Shown here: piece after piece, positions 15,061-20,899 of the stretch | Layout: the number at the start of each line of letters is the position of its first letter | Numbering within the stretch: position 1 is the stretch's first letter | Source of the DNA: CAYUCE01 sp964443275 | GTDB lineage: Bacteria; Bipolaricaulota; Bipolaricaulia; CAYUCE01 | NCBI GenBank assembly: GCA_964443275.1 | Contig: CAYUCE010000031.1 | Location: 1-20,899, forward strand | DNA: 20,899 bases | Reading direction: 5' to 3' | Notes under the pieces: model-generated | Seen by the model: only the letters and a program-made list of their open reading frames with translations | What the model was told of the DNA's origin: nothing | Database searches by the model: none | Position numbers and translations under genes: made by a program

Positions 15061-15435
15061 ATGGAGCTTAAAATTCAGCAGGATTATGAACGGGTAGCAA
15101 CAGAATTTGCCGAAAAGGCAATAGATACCGCGGGTGACGATATTGAAACTATCTTGCTTTACGGTTCGGTTGGCCGTGGTGGAGCAGACGAACATAGCGA
15201 TATAGACCTTTTGATAATCACCAAACATCCTGATAGAATCCGGGAACACCTCTCCTTTATAAGATCTAAATTAGATGTGGAGTATGGGACGCTTACCACC
15301 TTAACTTTTAGAACTCCAACCAATTTGAGAAAGGGCTTAGAAAATGGGTCCCTTTTCATCAAAGAAGTAATAAATGAAGGAAAAGTTCTCTATGACAGTG
15401 GAACCTTACAAAAAATCTGTAGAAAATTATCTTAA
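15061..15435 (+). CDS. MNT-type nucleotidyltransferase domain protein (putative antitoxin)
   Basis: This 124-residue pol-beta-superfamily minimal nucleotidyltransferase has the active-site signature GSVGRG (35-40) plus SDIDLL (46-51), with D47 and D49 as metal ligands. The remainder has the EYG-x(n)-FRTP and EVINEGKVLYDSG pattern of COG1708-like members. In MntA/HepT-type modules such proteins AMPylate and silence a HEPN RNase toxin. The gene overlaps the HEPN gene that follows, which is the classical paired arrangement. AAGGTG sits 7 nt before the ATG. The third acidic residue of canonical nucleotidyltransferases is not evident, as is common in this subfamily. Confidence 0.82.
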   Translation: MELKIQQDYERVATEFAEKAIDTAGDDIETILLYGSVGRGGADEHSDIDLLIITKHPDRIREHLSFIRSKLDVEYGTLTTLTFRTPTNLRKGLENGSLFIKEVINEGKVLYDSGTLQKICRKLS

Positions 15436-15784
15436 ACAGGCTTCTGCGTATTTATCAGATGCACAACTCCTGCACGAGAAGCAGAGGTTTTCGTCTGCCA
15501 CGGATAGAGTTTACTATGCCATGTTCTGGGCAACACGTGCAGCTTTAGTTCAAAGAGGAATATTCACTAAAACTCATAAGGGGCTCATAAACCAGTTCAG
15601 CAAAGAGTTTGTGAAAACTAATACTGTAAGTTTCAAATTGTTCCAATATTTGCAAGAAGCCTTTGATCTTAGGCAGGAAACAACCTATGAAACAGGAATA
15701 GAGCTAACGAAGGAACGTATTGACGAACTGCTTGAGCGTGCTGAGGAGTTTATCACTAAAATTCAAAGGATTATCGAAAAATAA
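15392..15784 (+). CDS. HEPN domain protein (COG1895-like), partner of the MNT protein
   Basis: This ~130-residue four-helix protein contains the HEPN landmarks SATDRVYYAMFWATRAAL (35-52), KTHKGLINQFSKEFV (60-74) and FDLRQETTYE (91-100). The last replaces the RX4-6H RNase motif with R-x4-Y, as in many COG1895 members, so nuclease activity is questionable. I choose ATG 15392, preceded by AAGGA 10 nt upstream; an in-frame ATG at 15374 has no site. Either way it overlaps the MNT gene (44 bp or 62 bp), showing coupling. The pair fits an MNT/HEPN toxin-antitoxin module; which member is toxic here is not decided. Confidence 0.8.
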   Translation: MTVEPYKKSVENYLKQASAYLSDAQLLHEKQRFSSATDRVYYAMFWATRAALVQRGIFTKTHKGLINQFSKEFVKTNTVSFKLFQYLQEAFDLRQETTYETGIELTKERIDELLERAEEFITKIQRIIEK

Positions 15785-16177
15785 TAGACTCACACTAAGT
15801 GGAAGACTAGAGTGTTCTGCTTTAGGCCTTCTCTTGTGTAGATTATCTAGTTACAAAGACAGGCTGAAGCCTTCCTCTACGAGATTGGAATTGAGGTTTA
15901 ATCTATGAATCCCTCGTGTCTGATAACTGATGGTTAAAAACTGGTACTTAATATCTTTGGCAAAGCTGCCGGAATGTGTGGATTGTCCTTGGAAAGCTTC
16001 AAAGAATTGCTGGCAGAGCGAGGCATTAAAGTAAGGGTGGGGGACGCCAAAGAGGAGAGTGATAGAAGCTTCCAACCTATAGAATAATATTACACCTGAT
16101 CGGACAGCGTAATTTGATATATACTCTTTTATGCTTCAAACTAAAGGCGAAATTCACTTTCCAAAGGAGGGGTGGAA
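15785..16177. other. 393-bp stretch with decayed coding remnants
   Basis: Between the HEPN gene and the patatin fragment there is no intact gene. It holds the UPF0175 remnant (15938-16087), a minor AGGCT/AGCCT hairpin near 15861-15872 without a T-run, and a short AT-rich leader ending in AAAGGAGG (16163-16170). Confidence 0.5.
15938..16087 (+). pseudogene. UPF0175 family (antitoxin-like) remnant
   Basis: The frame opens after TAA 15935-15937 with no start codon before the conserved part and ends at TAA 16085-16087. Its 49 residues carry the UPF0175 C-terminal signature, FGKAAGMCGLSLESFKELL followed by AERGIKVRVGD, which in intact proteins follows an N-terminal strand-helix segment missing here. 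UPF0175 proteins are usually small antitoxins paired with a PIN/DUF3368 toxin; none is present. The first in-frame ATG (15974) would give only 37 residues. Probably a leftover of a lost module. Confidence 0.6.
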
Positions 16178-16462
16178 GTGGACTATCCTTTCAAGAATCT
16201 GGTATTTGAGGGCGGGGGTGTAAAAGGCATTGCCTACGTTGGAGCCATGGAAGTTTTGGGAGAAAATGGGGTTTTGGAAAATATCCAGCGAGTAGGCGGC
16301 ACATCCGCCGGGGCAATTAACACCCTGCTTTTAGGACTTAACTATTCTCTGGATGAGACAAAACAGATCTTGAGTGACCTGGATTTTAGAAGCTTCTTGG
16401 ATGATTCTTGGGGAATGGTGAGAGATTTCGATCGGTTAATAAATACAGAGGAGATACATTGA
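16178..16462 (+). pseudogene. Patatin-like phospholipase, N-terminal fragment
   Basis: GTG 16178 lies 7 nt after AAAGGAGG (16163-16170), a better start than GTG 16172, which is only 1 nt away. The 94 residues contain the oxyanion-hole motif EGGGVKGIAYVGA (11-23) and the nucleophile elbow GTSAG (S43 at 41-45). They then stop at TGA 16460-16462, far short of the ~250-350 residues of patatins, and the catalytic Asp (DG[GA]) is missing. No continuation is seen in the 46 bp before the next gene. The strong RBS suggests recent truncation, perhaps by a deletion that joined this island to the lyase gene. Confidence 0.7.
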
Positions 16463-16508
16463 TGAGTTAAATAAGATCTAAGGGGTTAGATAGATATAAG
16501 GAGGCAAG

Positions 16509-17405
16509 ATGTTTAAGTTTTCAGGAGTTGCTCCCCCGGCGGTAACCCCCTTCAAAGAAGATGGGACCGTCGATAAGAAATCATACAAAGATTTGTTAGA
16601 TTGGTGGATCGATAGTGGAGTAGGTGGAATTGTACCTTGTGGCTCAAATGGGGAAGTTACCTATTTAACAAAACAAGAGCGTATAGAGCTAATTGAGATT
16701 ACGGTGGATCAGGTGGCCGGACAAGCATCGGTTATAGCAGGAACCGGTTTTCCCAGTACGCAACAAACCATAGAAATGACAAAAATTGCTAAAGACATTG
16801 GGGCAGATGCGGCGCTTATTGTAACCCCTTTTTACTACCCTGTAGATCAAGAGGAGCTCTTTGAGCATTATAGGCATATAGCTGAGGAAGTTAATATCCC
16901 CATAATCCTGTACAACGTTCCTAAATTTACCCATCAAAATTTGGAAGCTGAAACGGTGATAAAATTGTCCAGGATCGATAACATAGTTGGAATAAAAGAA
17001 AGCAGCGGTAACCTGACTTCCATCCAGCAAATCATAGTGGGAACCGAAAAGGAAGATTTCGATGTATTGGCGGGAAGCGGGAGCTTATTATATGCAACTC
17101 TTCAAGCGGGAGGAAAAGGGGGCATACTAGCCCTGGCCAATGTGGCTCCCAAGGAATGTTCGGAGATCTTTAACTTATTCAGTGAAGGCAACCTGGAAAA
17201 AGCTAGAGATCTAAATTACAAATTAATTGAGTTAAATCGAGCTATAACCAAAACCTTTGGCATTGCCGGTTTAAAGTGTGTGTTGGGACTTTTGAATCAG
17301 CCTGCCGGCATTCCACGTCCTCCCTTGCAAGCACTCAGTCTGGAAGAAAAGAAAGCGATTCAATCTATCGCCGGCGCGGTGCTTAATATAGATAAAGCAC
17401 TATAA
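16509..17405 (+). CDS. DapA-superfamily aldolase/lyase
   Basis: This 298-residue (beta/alpha)8 class I aldolase forms a Schiff base through K163 in IVGIKESSGN, with Y135 in IILYNVP and a carboxylate-binding GSNGE loop (45-49). The family's FSGVAPPAVTPF start, TPFYYP and GSGSLLYATLQAGGKGGI segments are all present. True dihydrodipicolinate synthases have GTTGE and an Arg after YNVP (YNVPxRT); here the sequence is GSNGE and YNVPKFT, so 4-hydroxy-2-oxoglutarate, KDG or related 2-oxo-acid chemistry is more likely than lysine synthesis. AAGGAGG lies 5 nt before the ATG. It is followed by an aminotransferase on the same strand after 136 bp. Confidence 0.87.
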   Translation: MFKFSGVAPPAVTPFKEDGTVDKKSYKDLLDWWIDSGVGGIVPCGSNGEVTYLTKQERIELIEITVDQVAGQASVIAGTGFPSTQQTIEMTKIAKDIGADAALIVTPFYYPVDQEELFEHYRHIAEEVNIPIILYNVPKFTHQNLEAETVIKLSRIDNIVGIKESSGNLTSIQQIIVGTEKEDFDVLAGSGSLLYATLQAGGKGGILALANVAPKECSEIFNLFSEGNLEKARDLNYKLIELNRAITKTFGIAGLKCVLGLLNQPAGIPRPPLQALSLEEKKAIQSIAGAVLNIDKAL

Positions 17406-17472
17406 TTTAAGGTAATATTTCAAATGATCTATGGGGTTCATCCATTTCAAAGTATAATTTAGATCATAAAAA

Positions 17473-17515
17473 AGCCAGGTTGTATTATTTTATACAAAAG
17501 TATATCCTTTAGGCT
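17473..17515 (+). promoter_or_regulatory. Stacked inverted repeat in the lyase-aminotransferase gap
   Basis: TTGTAT (17480-17485) and ATACAA (17492-17497) form a perfect 6-bp inverted repeat around TATTTT. Outside them AGCC-AGG can pair with CCT and GGCT further on, giving a three-part imperfect hairpin. It may be an operator or leader structure for the aminotransferase gene, whose RBS (AAGGGGGC) follows about 20 bp later. There is no T-run, so it is not a standard terminator. Confidence 0.3.
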
Positions 17516-17541
17516 ACTTAATTTAAACCAAGGGGGCTAAA

Positions 17542-18825
17542 ATGCAGAAATCTTATCTCAAACCAACACCAGAACCCCCGGCTATAAGAGATGCCATGGC
17601 AAAAGCATCTCAACGGGAAGAGCAAGGGTTACCGGTTTACGATTTTTCAAGCGGTAATATCGGAAGGCTTTTAATGGGGTATCGGATATTTACAAATTTT
17701 TCCATGTCCACCGGTGAAATGCCGGAGCAATTTCGAGAAATTGCAGATGCTATTGCAAGAGGTATTAATAAAGCTTTTGTCACTTCCCCCAAGGGGTTGT
17801 CTTACTCACCCACCGGGGGTACTGAAAGTGAGAAGAAAACGGTTATAAGATATTTCCAGAAAGTACATAATGTACCCTTATCTAATAATGATACGGATAG
17901 AGTAATTGTTACCGCCGGAGGACAACAAGCCATGGCAGCGGCTCTTCGGTCCATCTCCCCTGACTCCAAAGTCATCGTGCCCAGGTGGGAGTATGCCCCG
18001 GTGACCGGAATAGCATCAGAAGCTTCCTGGGAATTTGTTAAACTGCCGGATGTAGGTGGGTTAGGATTTTCCCTTTCAGATTTACGTGAAGTCGCCGAAG
18101 AAGGGTCGGTCTTCTACACCAGCATGCCCAATAATCCATCAGGTTACGTCTCTTCAGAAAAGTTAAAACAGGCAGCCGAAATAATGAAAGAGCGAAATGG
18201 AGCCATCATTTGGGATGCTCCCTATCTTTTCATCATGTTTAAAATAACCGATGGGAATGCGAAATTTAGCTCCGATTTTCTGACCGAGGAGATAAGCAAT
18301 TTCGCATCTATTGCCCAGGATTTTGGGGATAATATGTGCCTATTATCCAGCATATCCAAAACTTGCCTGGCTGCGGGAGTGAGGTTTGGGTTTGCCACCG
18401 CCCCGGTCCAGTGGATTCAAAATATGAACGCAATTATTGGTAGGGAAAATTTAAGTAGTCCCACCGCCTCCTTTATAATAGGCGATGAGATATTGAAAGT
18501 TTTTCTGGATAAAGGGGTAAGAATCTATGAGTGGGTATCAGAGCTTCTGGCAGATAGAGTAAATTACTTACTGGAGAAAAATATTCCGCTCATACTCCCG
18601 GATAACGGAAAATTCGGGGCACTCTATGTGTTGGTCGAAACTGACGGGCCCGGAGGAAAGTACGCTGAGAAGTTAAATGAACAGGGAGTAATATCGGTCA
18701 CAGCAGAACCTTTCTATGGAGATAAAGTTAACGCTATTAGGCTTTCTTTAGTCTCGGTTCCGTATATAAAGGAAGATAAGCTGTGGGTGGAAAATGTTGA
18801 TAATCTTGCTGAGAGACTGTCATGA
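17542..18825 (+). CDS. PLP-dependent aminotransferase, class I/II fold type I
   Basis: This 427-residue cytoplasmic enzyme transfers amino groups between amino and 2-oxo acids. Fold type I landmarks are TAGGQQAM (124-131), MPNNPSG (195-201, N198), WDAPYLF (224-230, D225 and Y228), SSISKTCLAAGVRFGF with the PLP-binding K273 and R281, and the substrate-carboxylate Arg R400 in AIRLSLV. It resembles the MocR/aspartate-aromatic aminotransferase group but lacks a DNA-binding domain. The N-terminal FSSGNIGRLLMGYRIF segment is less usual. AAGGGGGC precedes the ATG. Following the lyase, it could aminate or deaminate that enzyme's 2-oxo acid; this link is inferred from order only. Confidence 0.88.
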   Translation: MQKSYLKPTPEPPAIRDAMAKASQREEQGLPVYDFSSGNIGRLLMGYRIFTNFSMSTGEMPEQFREIADAIARGINKAFVTSPKGLSYSPTGGTESEKKTVIRYFQKVHNVPLSNNDTDRVIVTAGGQQAMAAALRSISPDSKVIVPRWEYAPVTGIASEASWEFVKLPDVGGLGFSLSDLREVAEEGSVFYTSMPNNPSGYVSSEKLKQAAEIMKERNGAIIWDAPYLFIMFKITDGNAKFSSDFLTEEISNFASIAQDFGDNMCLLSSISKTCLAAGVRFGFATAPVQWIQNMNAIIGRENLSSPTASFIIGDEILKVFLDKGVRIYEWVSELLADRVNYLLEKNIPLILPDNGKFGALYVLVETDGPGGKYAEKLNEQGVISVTAEPFYGDKVNAIRLSLVSVPYIKEDKLWVENVDNLAERLS

Positions 18826-18853
18826 GTAGACTTGAGAAGTGGTTTTGATAAAC

Positions 18854-19675
18854 TTATCGATAGCGGTTAATTTCGTCCTTTAACTTTTTAGCAGCGGCCC
18901 AGGCTGCCTGAGCAAAATCCACGCCCGGCGAGGCAAAGATTATGCTCCGGGAGGAATTGATAATCGCCATTTCGCTTTTGGAATTAGTACCGTTTTTCAC
19001 CGCTGCTTCCAAGTCTCCTTTTTGCTTTCCCACCCCGGGTATTAGAATAGGTATATCCTCCCCCAGGATTTCTCGCACCTCTTTCAGTTCTTTAGGGTAG
19101 GTGGCACCTACTACAGCTCCTACATTGCCATATTGGTTCCACCCCGCTATTTTTTGCGCAACTATCTGATAAAGTGGCTTATGGACACAAATTAGATCCT
19201 GAAAATCGGCTGAACCTGGATTTGAAGTCCGGCAAAGTATAAATATCCCTTTGTTTTGGTAATTCAAAAAGGGCTCTAAGGAATCATACCCCAGATAGGG
19301 ATTGACGGTTATCCCGTCGAAGTTATAAAAATCAAGGAGGGCACGAGCATATGCACGCGAAGTATTGCCTATATCCGCTCTTTTTGCATCAACTATAGCC
19401 GGTATTCTGGATGGTATATAATCCCTGGTCTCTTTTAAGGCTTCATAGCCGGCAGGGCCCAGGAGTTCATAGAAGGCAATGTTTAACTTATATGCACAGA
19501 CTAAGTCACGGGTCTCATCTATGATGGCCTTATTAAATTTGCATACAGCCTCTTTATTATCTTTAGCATGTGTCTTTAAAAAGTGAGGTATTTTATCAAT
19601 ATCCGAATCAAGGCCCACACAGACCAGGCTACCGTTCTCTTGTGCGCACTCTTTTAAACTGTCCACAAACTTCAT
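18854..19675 (-). CDS. pyrF: Orotidine 5'-phosphate decarboxylase, type 2 (long form)
   Basis: This 273-residue enzyme makes UMP from OMP in the last step of de novo pyrimidine synthesis. The catalytic DAKRADIGNT motif (96-105) has the Asp-Lys-x-x-Asp network, with VCVGLDSD near the N-terminus, AYKLNIAFYE (61-70), ITVNPYLGYDSLEPF, and VVGATYPKEL plus the phosphate-binding ILIPGVGKQKGD towards the end. Length and the DAKRxDIxNT form match the type 2 family, common in actinobacteria and many anaerobes, rather than the ~230-aa E. coli type. No other pyr gene is adjacent. It converges with the aminotransferase gene (28 bp). Confidence 0.93.
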   Translation of the reverse strand: MKFVDSLKECAQENGSLVCVGLDSDIDKIPHFLKTHAKDNKEAVCKFNKAIIDETRDLVCAYKLNIAFYELLGPAGYEALKETRDYIPSRIPAIVDAKRADIGNTSRAYARALLDFYNFDGITVNPYLGYDSLEPFLNYQNKGIFILCRTSNPGSADFQDLICVHKPLYQIVAQKIAGWNQYGNVGAVVGATYPKELKEVREILGEDIPILIPGVGKQKGDLEAAVKNGTNSKSEMAIINSSRSIIFASPGVDFAQAAWAAAKKLKDEINRYR

Positions 19676-19828
19676 TTTGCCCTACGATATTAGGTGGGGA
19701 AACTGAAATTTGCAAATGGGAGGATTCTTACCGGCTTGCTAGATTAATACAGCAGAGGTTTATATAAAAAGCTGGTAAAGTGGCCGAGTTTTATCTATAA
19801 ATAAAAATCAAGGCGGATACAATCTACA

Positions 19829-19843
19829 AGGAAGAAGCTTCCT
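19829..19843 (+). promoter_or_regulatory. Short hairpin in the DUF456 leader
   Basis: AGGAAG and CTTCCT pair around an AAG loop 32 bp before ATG 19876. No T-run follows; it may be a minor leader structure or chance. Confidence 0.2.
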
Positions 19844-19875
19844 ATCAGGTCTTAAAAACTAACTAAAGGTAATTT

Positions 19876-20385
19876 ATGATGCTAAAAATACTCTGGCTGA
19901 TTTTATACGGGCTAATTGGAGGGGGCGGTCTTATTCTAATCCCGCTGGGCTTGCCGGGAAGCTTCTTGATTGTGACCGCCACCGCCGGCTACGGGGCACT
20001 GACCGGATGGTCCGAAATCACTATACCGCTGGTCTTAGTTTATTTGGGTATAGCCGTTTTCGCCGAAGTGGCCGAATTCTTTTTGGGCCTAATTGGTCCC
20101 CGAAGGAAAGGGGGCAGCAAAGCCAGCATGGCCGGGGCATTTTTGGGCGGGATTTTAGGGGCAATTGCCGGAGTGCCGCTTCCCTTTATAGGTAATTTAG
20201 TTGGGGCTTTCCTAGGAGCTTTCTTGGGTGCCTTCCTGCTAGAATGGCTGGTGCGAGCAGATGTGAAACAAGCTCTACGCACCGGGTGGGCAGCTTTCAT
20301 AGGGCGCATATTTTCCTCCACCTTAAAAATCGCTTTATGTACGGGGATGATCATTTATACCTTCCTACAGGCAATTATTGGCTGA
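19876..20385 (+). CDS. DUF456 family membrane protein
   Basis: This 169-residue small polytopic membrane protein has the family's Gly-rich pattern: ILYGLIGGGGLILIPLGLPGSFLIV (about 8-32), a second helix with VYLGIAVFAEVAEFFLG (55-71), a cytoplasmic GPRRKGGSKASM loop, then GAFLGGILGAIAGVPLPFIGNLVGAFLGAFLGAF with repeated GxxxG-like motifs, and a final helix after RADVKQALRTGWAAF. DUF456 has no established function. AAAGGT lies 5 nt before the first ATG or 8 nt before the second (19879), so either may be used. It starts divergently from pyrF and is followed by a DUF1893 gene. Confidence 0.85.
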   Translation: MMLKILWLILYGLIGGGGLILIPLGLPGSFLIVTATAGYGALTGWSEITIPLVLVYLGIAVFAEVAEFFLGLIGPRRKGGSKASMAGAFLGGILGAIAGVPLPFIGNLVGAFLGAFLGAFLLEWLVRADVKQALRTGWAAFIGRIFSSTLKIALCTGMIIYTFLQAIIG

Positions 20386-20465
20386 CTGCTTACTTAAAGA
20401 TATTTCGCACTCCGTATTTTGCACCTATAAGGATAAGTTTAATATCCTAGAACCTATAATAAACC

Positions 20466-20899
20466 ATGACTTCTACTGAAAACAGAATTGAGAAAAAAGA
20501 GCTGGCCGGGTATCTGGAAATGCTTACCCAAGAAGACCTCAGCTTGCTCATCCTAAAAGGGGAAAAGAAGATCTTTACCAGCTCCGATCGGGGTATCAAA
20601 CCCTTACTGGAAGCAAGTGAAAAAATCAAGCCAGAGAGGTTAGAAAACTCCGTAGTCATTGACAAAGTGGTAGGAAAAGCGGCCGCACTTCTAATCTGCT
20701 ACTTCCACGCTGAAAGGATCTTTTCCCAAACCATAAGCAAACCGGCAGCCCGGTTCCTTCACCAACAAACAATAGAATTTAAAGCTAAAAGAACGGTAGA
20801 AAGAATCAGTGGAAGAAAAAAGGGGCAAAGCTGCCCATTCGAACAAGCAGTTTTAGATATCGACCACCCAGAAGAGGGTTATAAGATCCTATATTCTAA
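20466..20899 (+). CDS. DUF1893 family protein (3'-partial)
   Basis: An ATG-initiated frame runs to the last base without a stop (the last complete codon is TCT), giving at least 144 residues. The pattern SLLILKGEKKIFTSSDRGIKPLLE, VVIDKVVGKAAALLICYF and a C-terminal SCPFEQAVLDI block matches DUF1893, known from methanogens and anaerobic bacteria. The family has a deaminase-like fold suggestion but no proven activity. The DKVVGKAAA block and the CPxE motif are both present, so it looks intact as far as seen. No Shine-Dalgarno sequence is evident; TATAAT sits just 5 bp before the ATG. Confidence 0.8.
   Translation, partial: MTSTENRIEKKELAGYLEMLTQEDLSLLILKGEKKIFTSSDRGIKPLLEASEKIKPERLENSVVIDKVVGKAAALLICYFHAERIFSQTISKPAARFLHQQTIEFKAKRTVERISGRKKGQSCPFEQAVLDIDHPEEGYKILYS

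Noticed and set aside
15851..16075. 74-residue minus-strand frame
   Set aside because: It is the antisense of the UPF0175 remnant, has no RBS and shows no family features.
15061..16462. CBASS-like system from a nucleotidyltransferase plus a patatin
   Set aside because: The nucleotidyltransferase is a 124-aa MNT protein, far smaller than CD-NTases, and the patatin is truncated and separated by a decayed stretch.
18840..18862. GATAA/TTATC inverted repeat between the aminotransferase and pyrF genes as a bidirectional terminator
   Set aside because: Only five A-T rich pairs and no T-run on either strand.

Overview
The window looks like a chromosomal segment of a moderately AT-rich anaerobic bacterium. 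Strong AAGGAGG-type ribosome binding sites, ATG/GTG/TTG starts and TATAAT-like boxes point to a bacterium, perhaps Bacillota-like. A stand-alone two-gene SufC/SufB pair (SUF-like minimal system) is typical of anaerobic archaea and anaerobic bacteria. No rRNA, tRNA, CRISPR array or intact transposase gene was seen, and the genus cannot be fixed from the sequence.

Layout. 1-3759 (+): the C-terminal part of a glycosyltransferase, a DUF599-like membrane protein, and a two-helix K+ channel fused to two RCK (TrkA-type) modules. 3774-11008 (-): an M20 amidohydrolase; the Fe-S assembly pair smsC-smsB; then a compact gene series reading from 11008 downward (FAD/NAD(P) disulfide-type oxidoreductase, DUF84 (d)ITP/XTP phosphatase, membrane-anchored phosphodiesterase/phosphatase, MFS transporter). 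These look like housekeeping and salvage functions.

11009-16500 is different. It is gene-poor and full of short, truncated or unknown genes: a methyltransferase with a short N-terminus, a polytopic membrane protein, the C-terminal half of a HAD hydrolase, a HEPN-like RX4H protein coupled to a 59-residue basic protein, an MNT nucleotidyltransferase/HEPN pair, a UPF0175 fragment and the N-terminal third of a patatin phospholipase. Two copies of a ~203-bp non-coding direct repeat bracket the HEPN-like/59-residue pair. Five decamer repeats spaced 11/12/11/12 bp lie upstream of the MNT/HEPN pair. I read this as an accessory, toxin-antitoxin-rich island that is partly decaying. The repeat-bracketed gene pair is the best candidate for an undescribed module.

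16509-20899 returns to ordinary metabolism: a DapA-superfamily lyase lacking the Arg typical of true DapA, followed by a PLP aminotransferase (+); PyrF (-); a DUF456 membrane protein (+); and the start of a DUF1893 protein (+) that runs off the window end.
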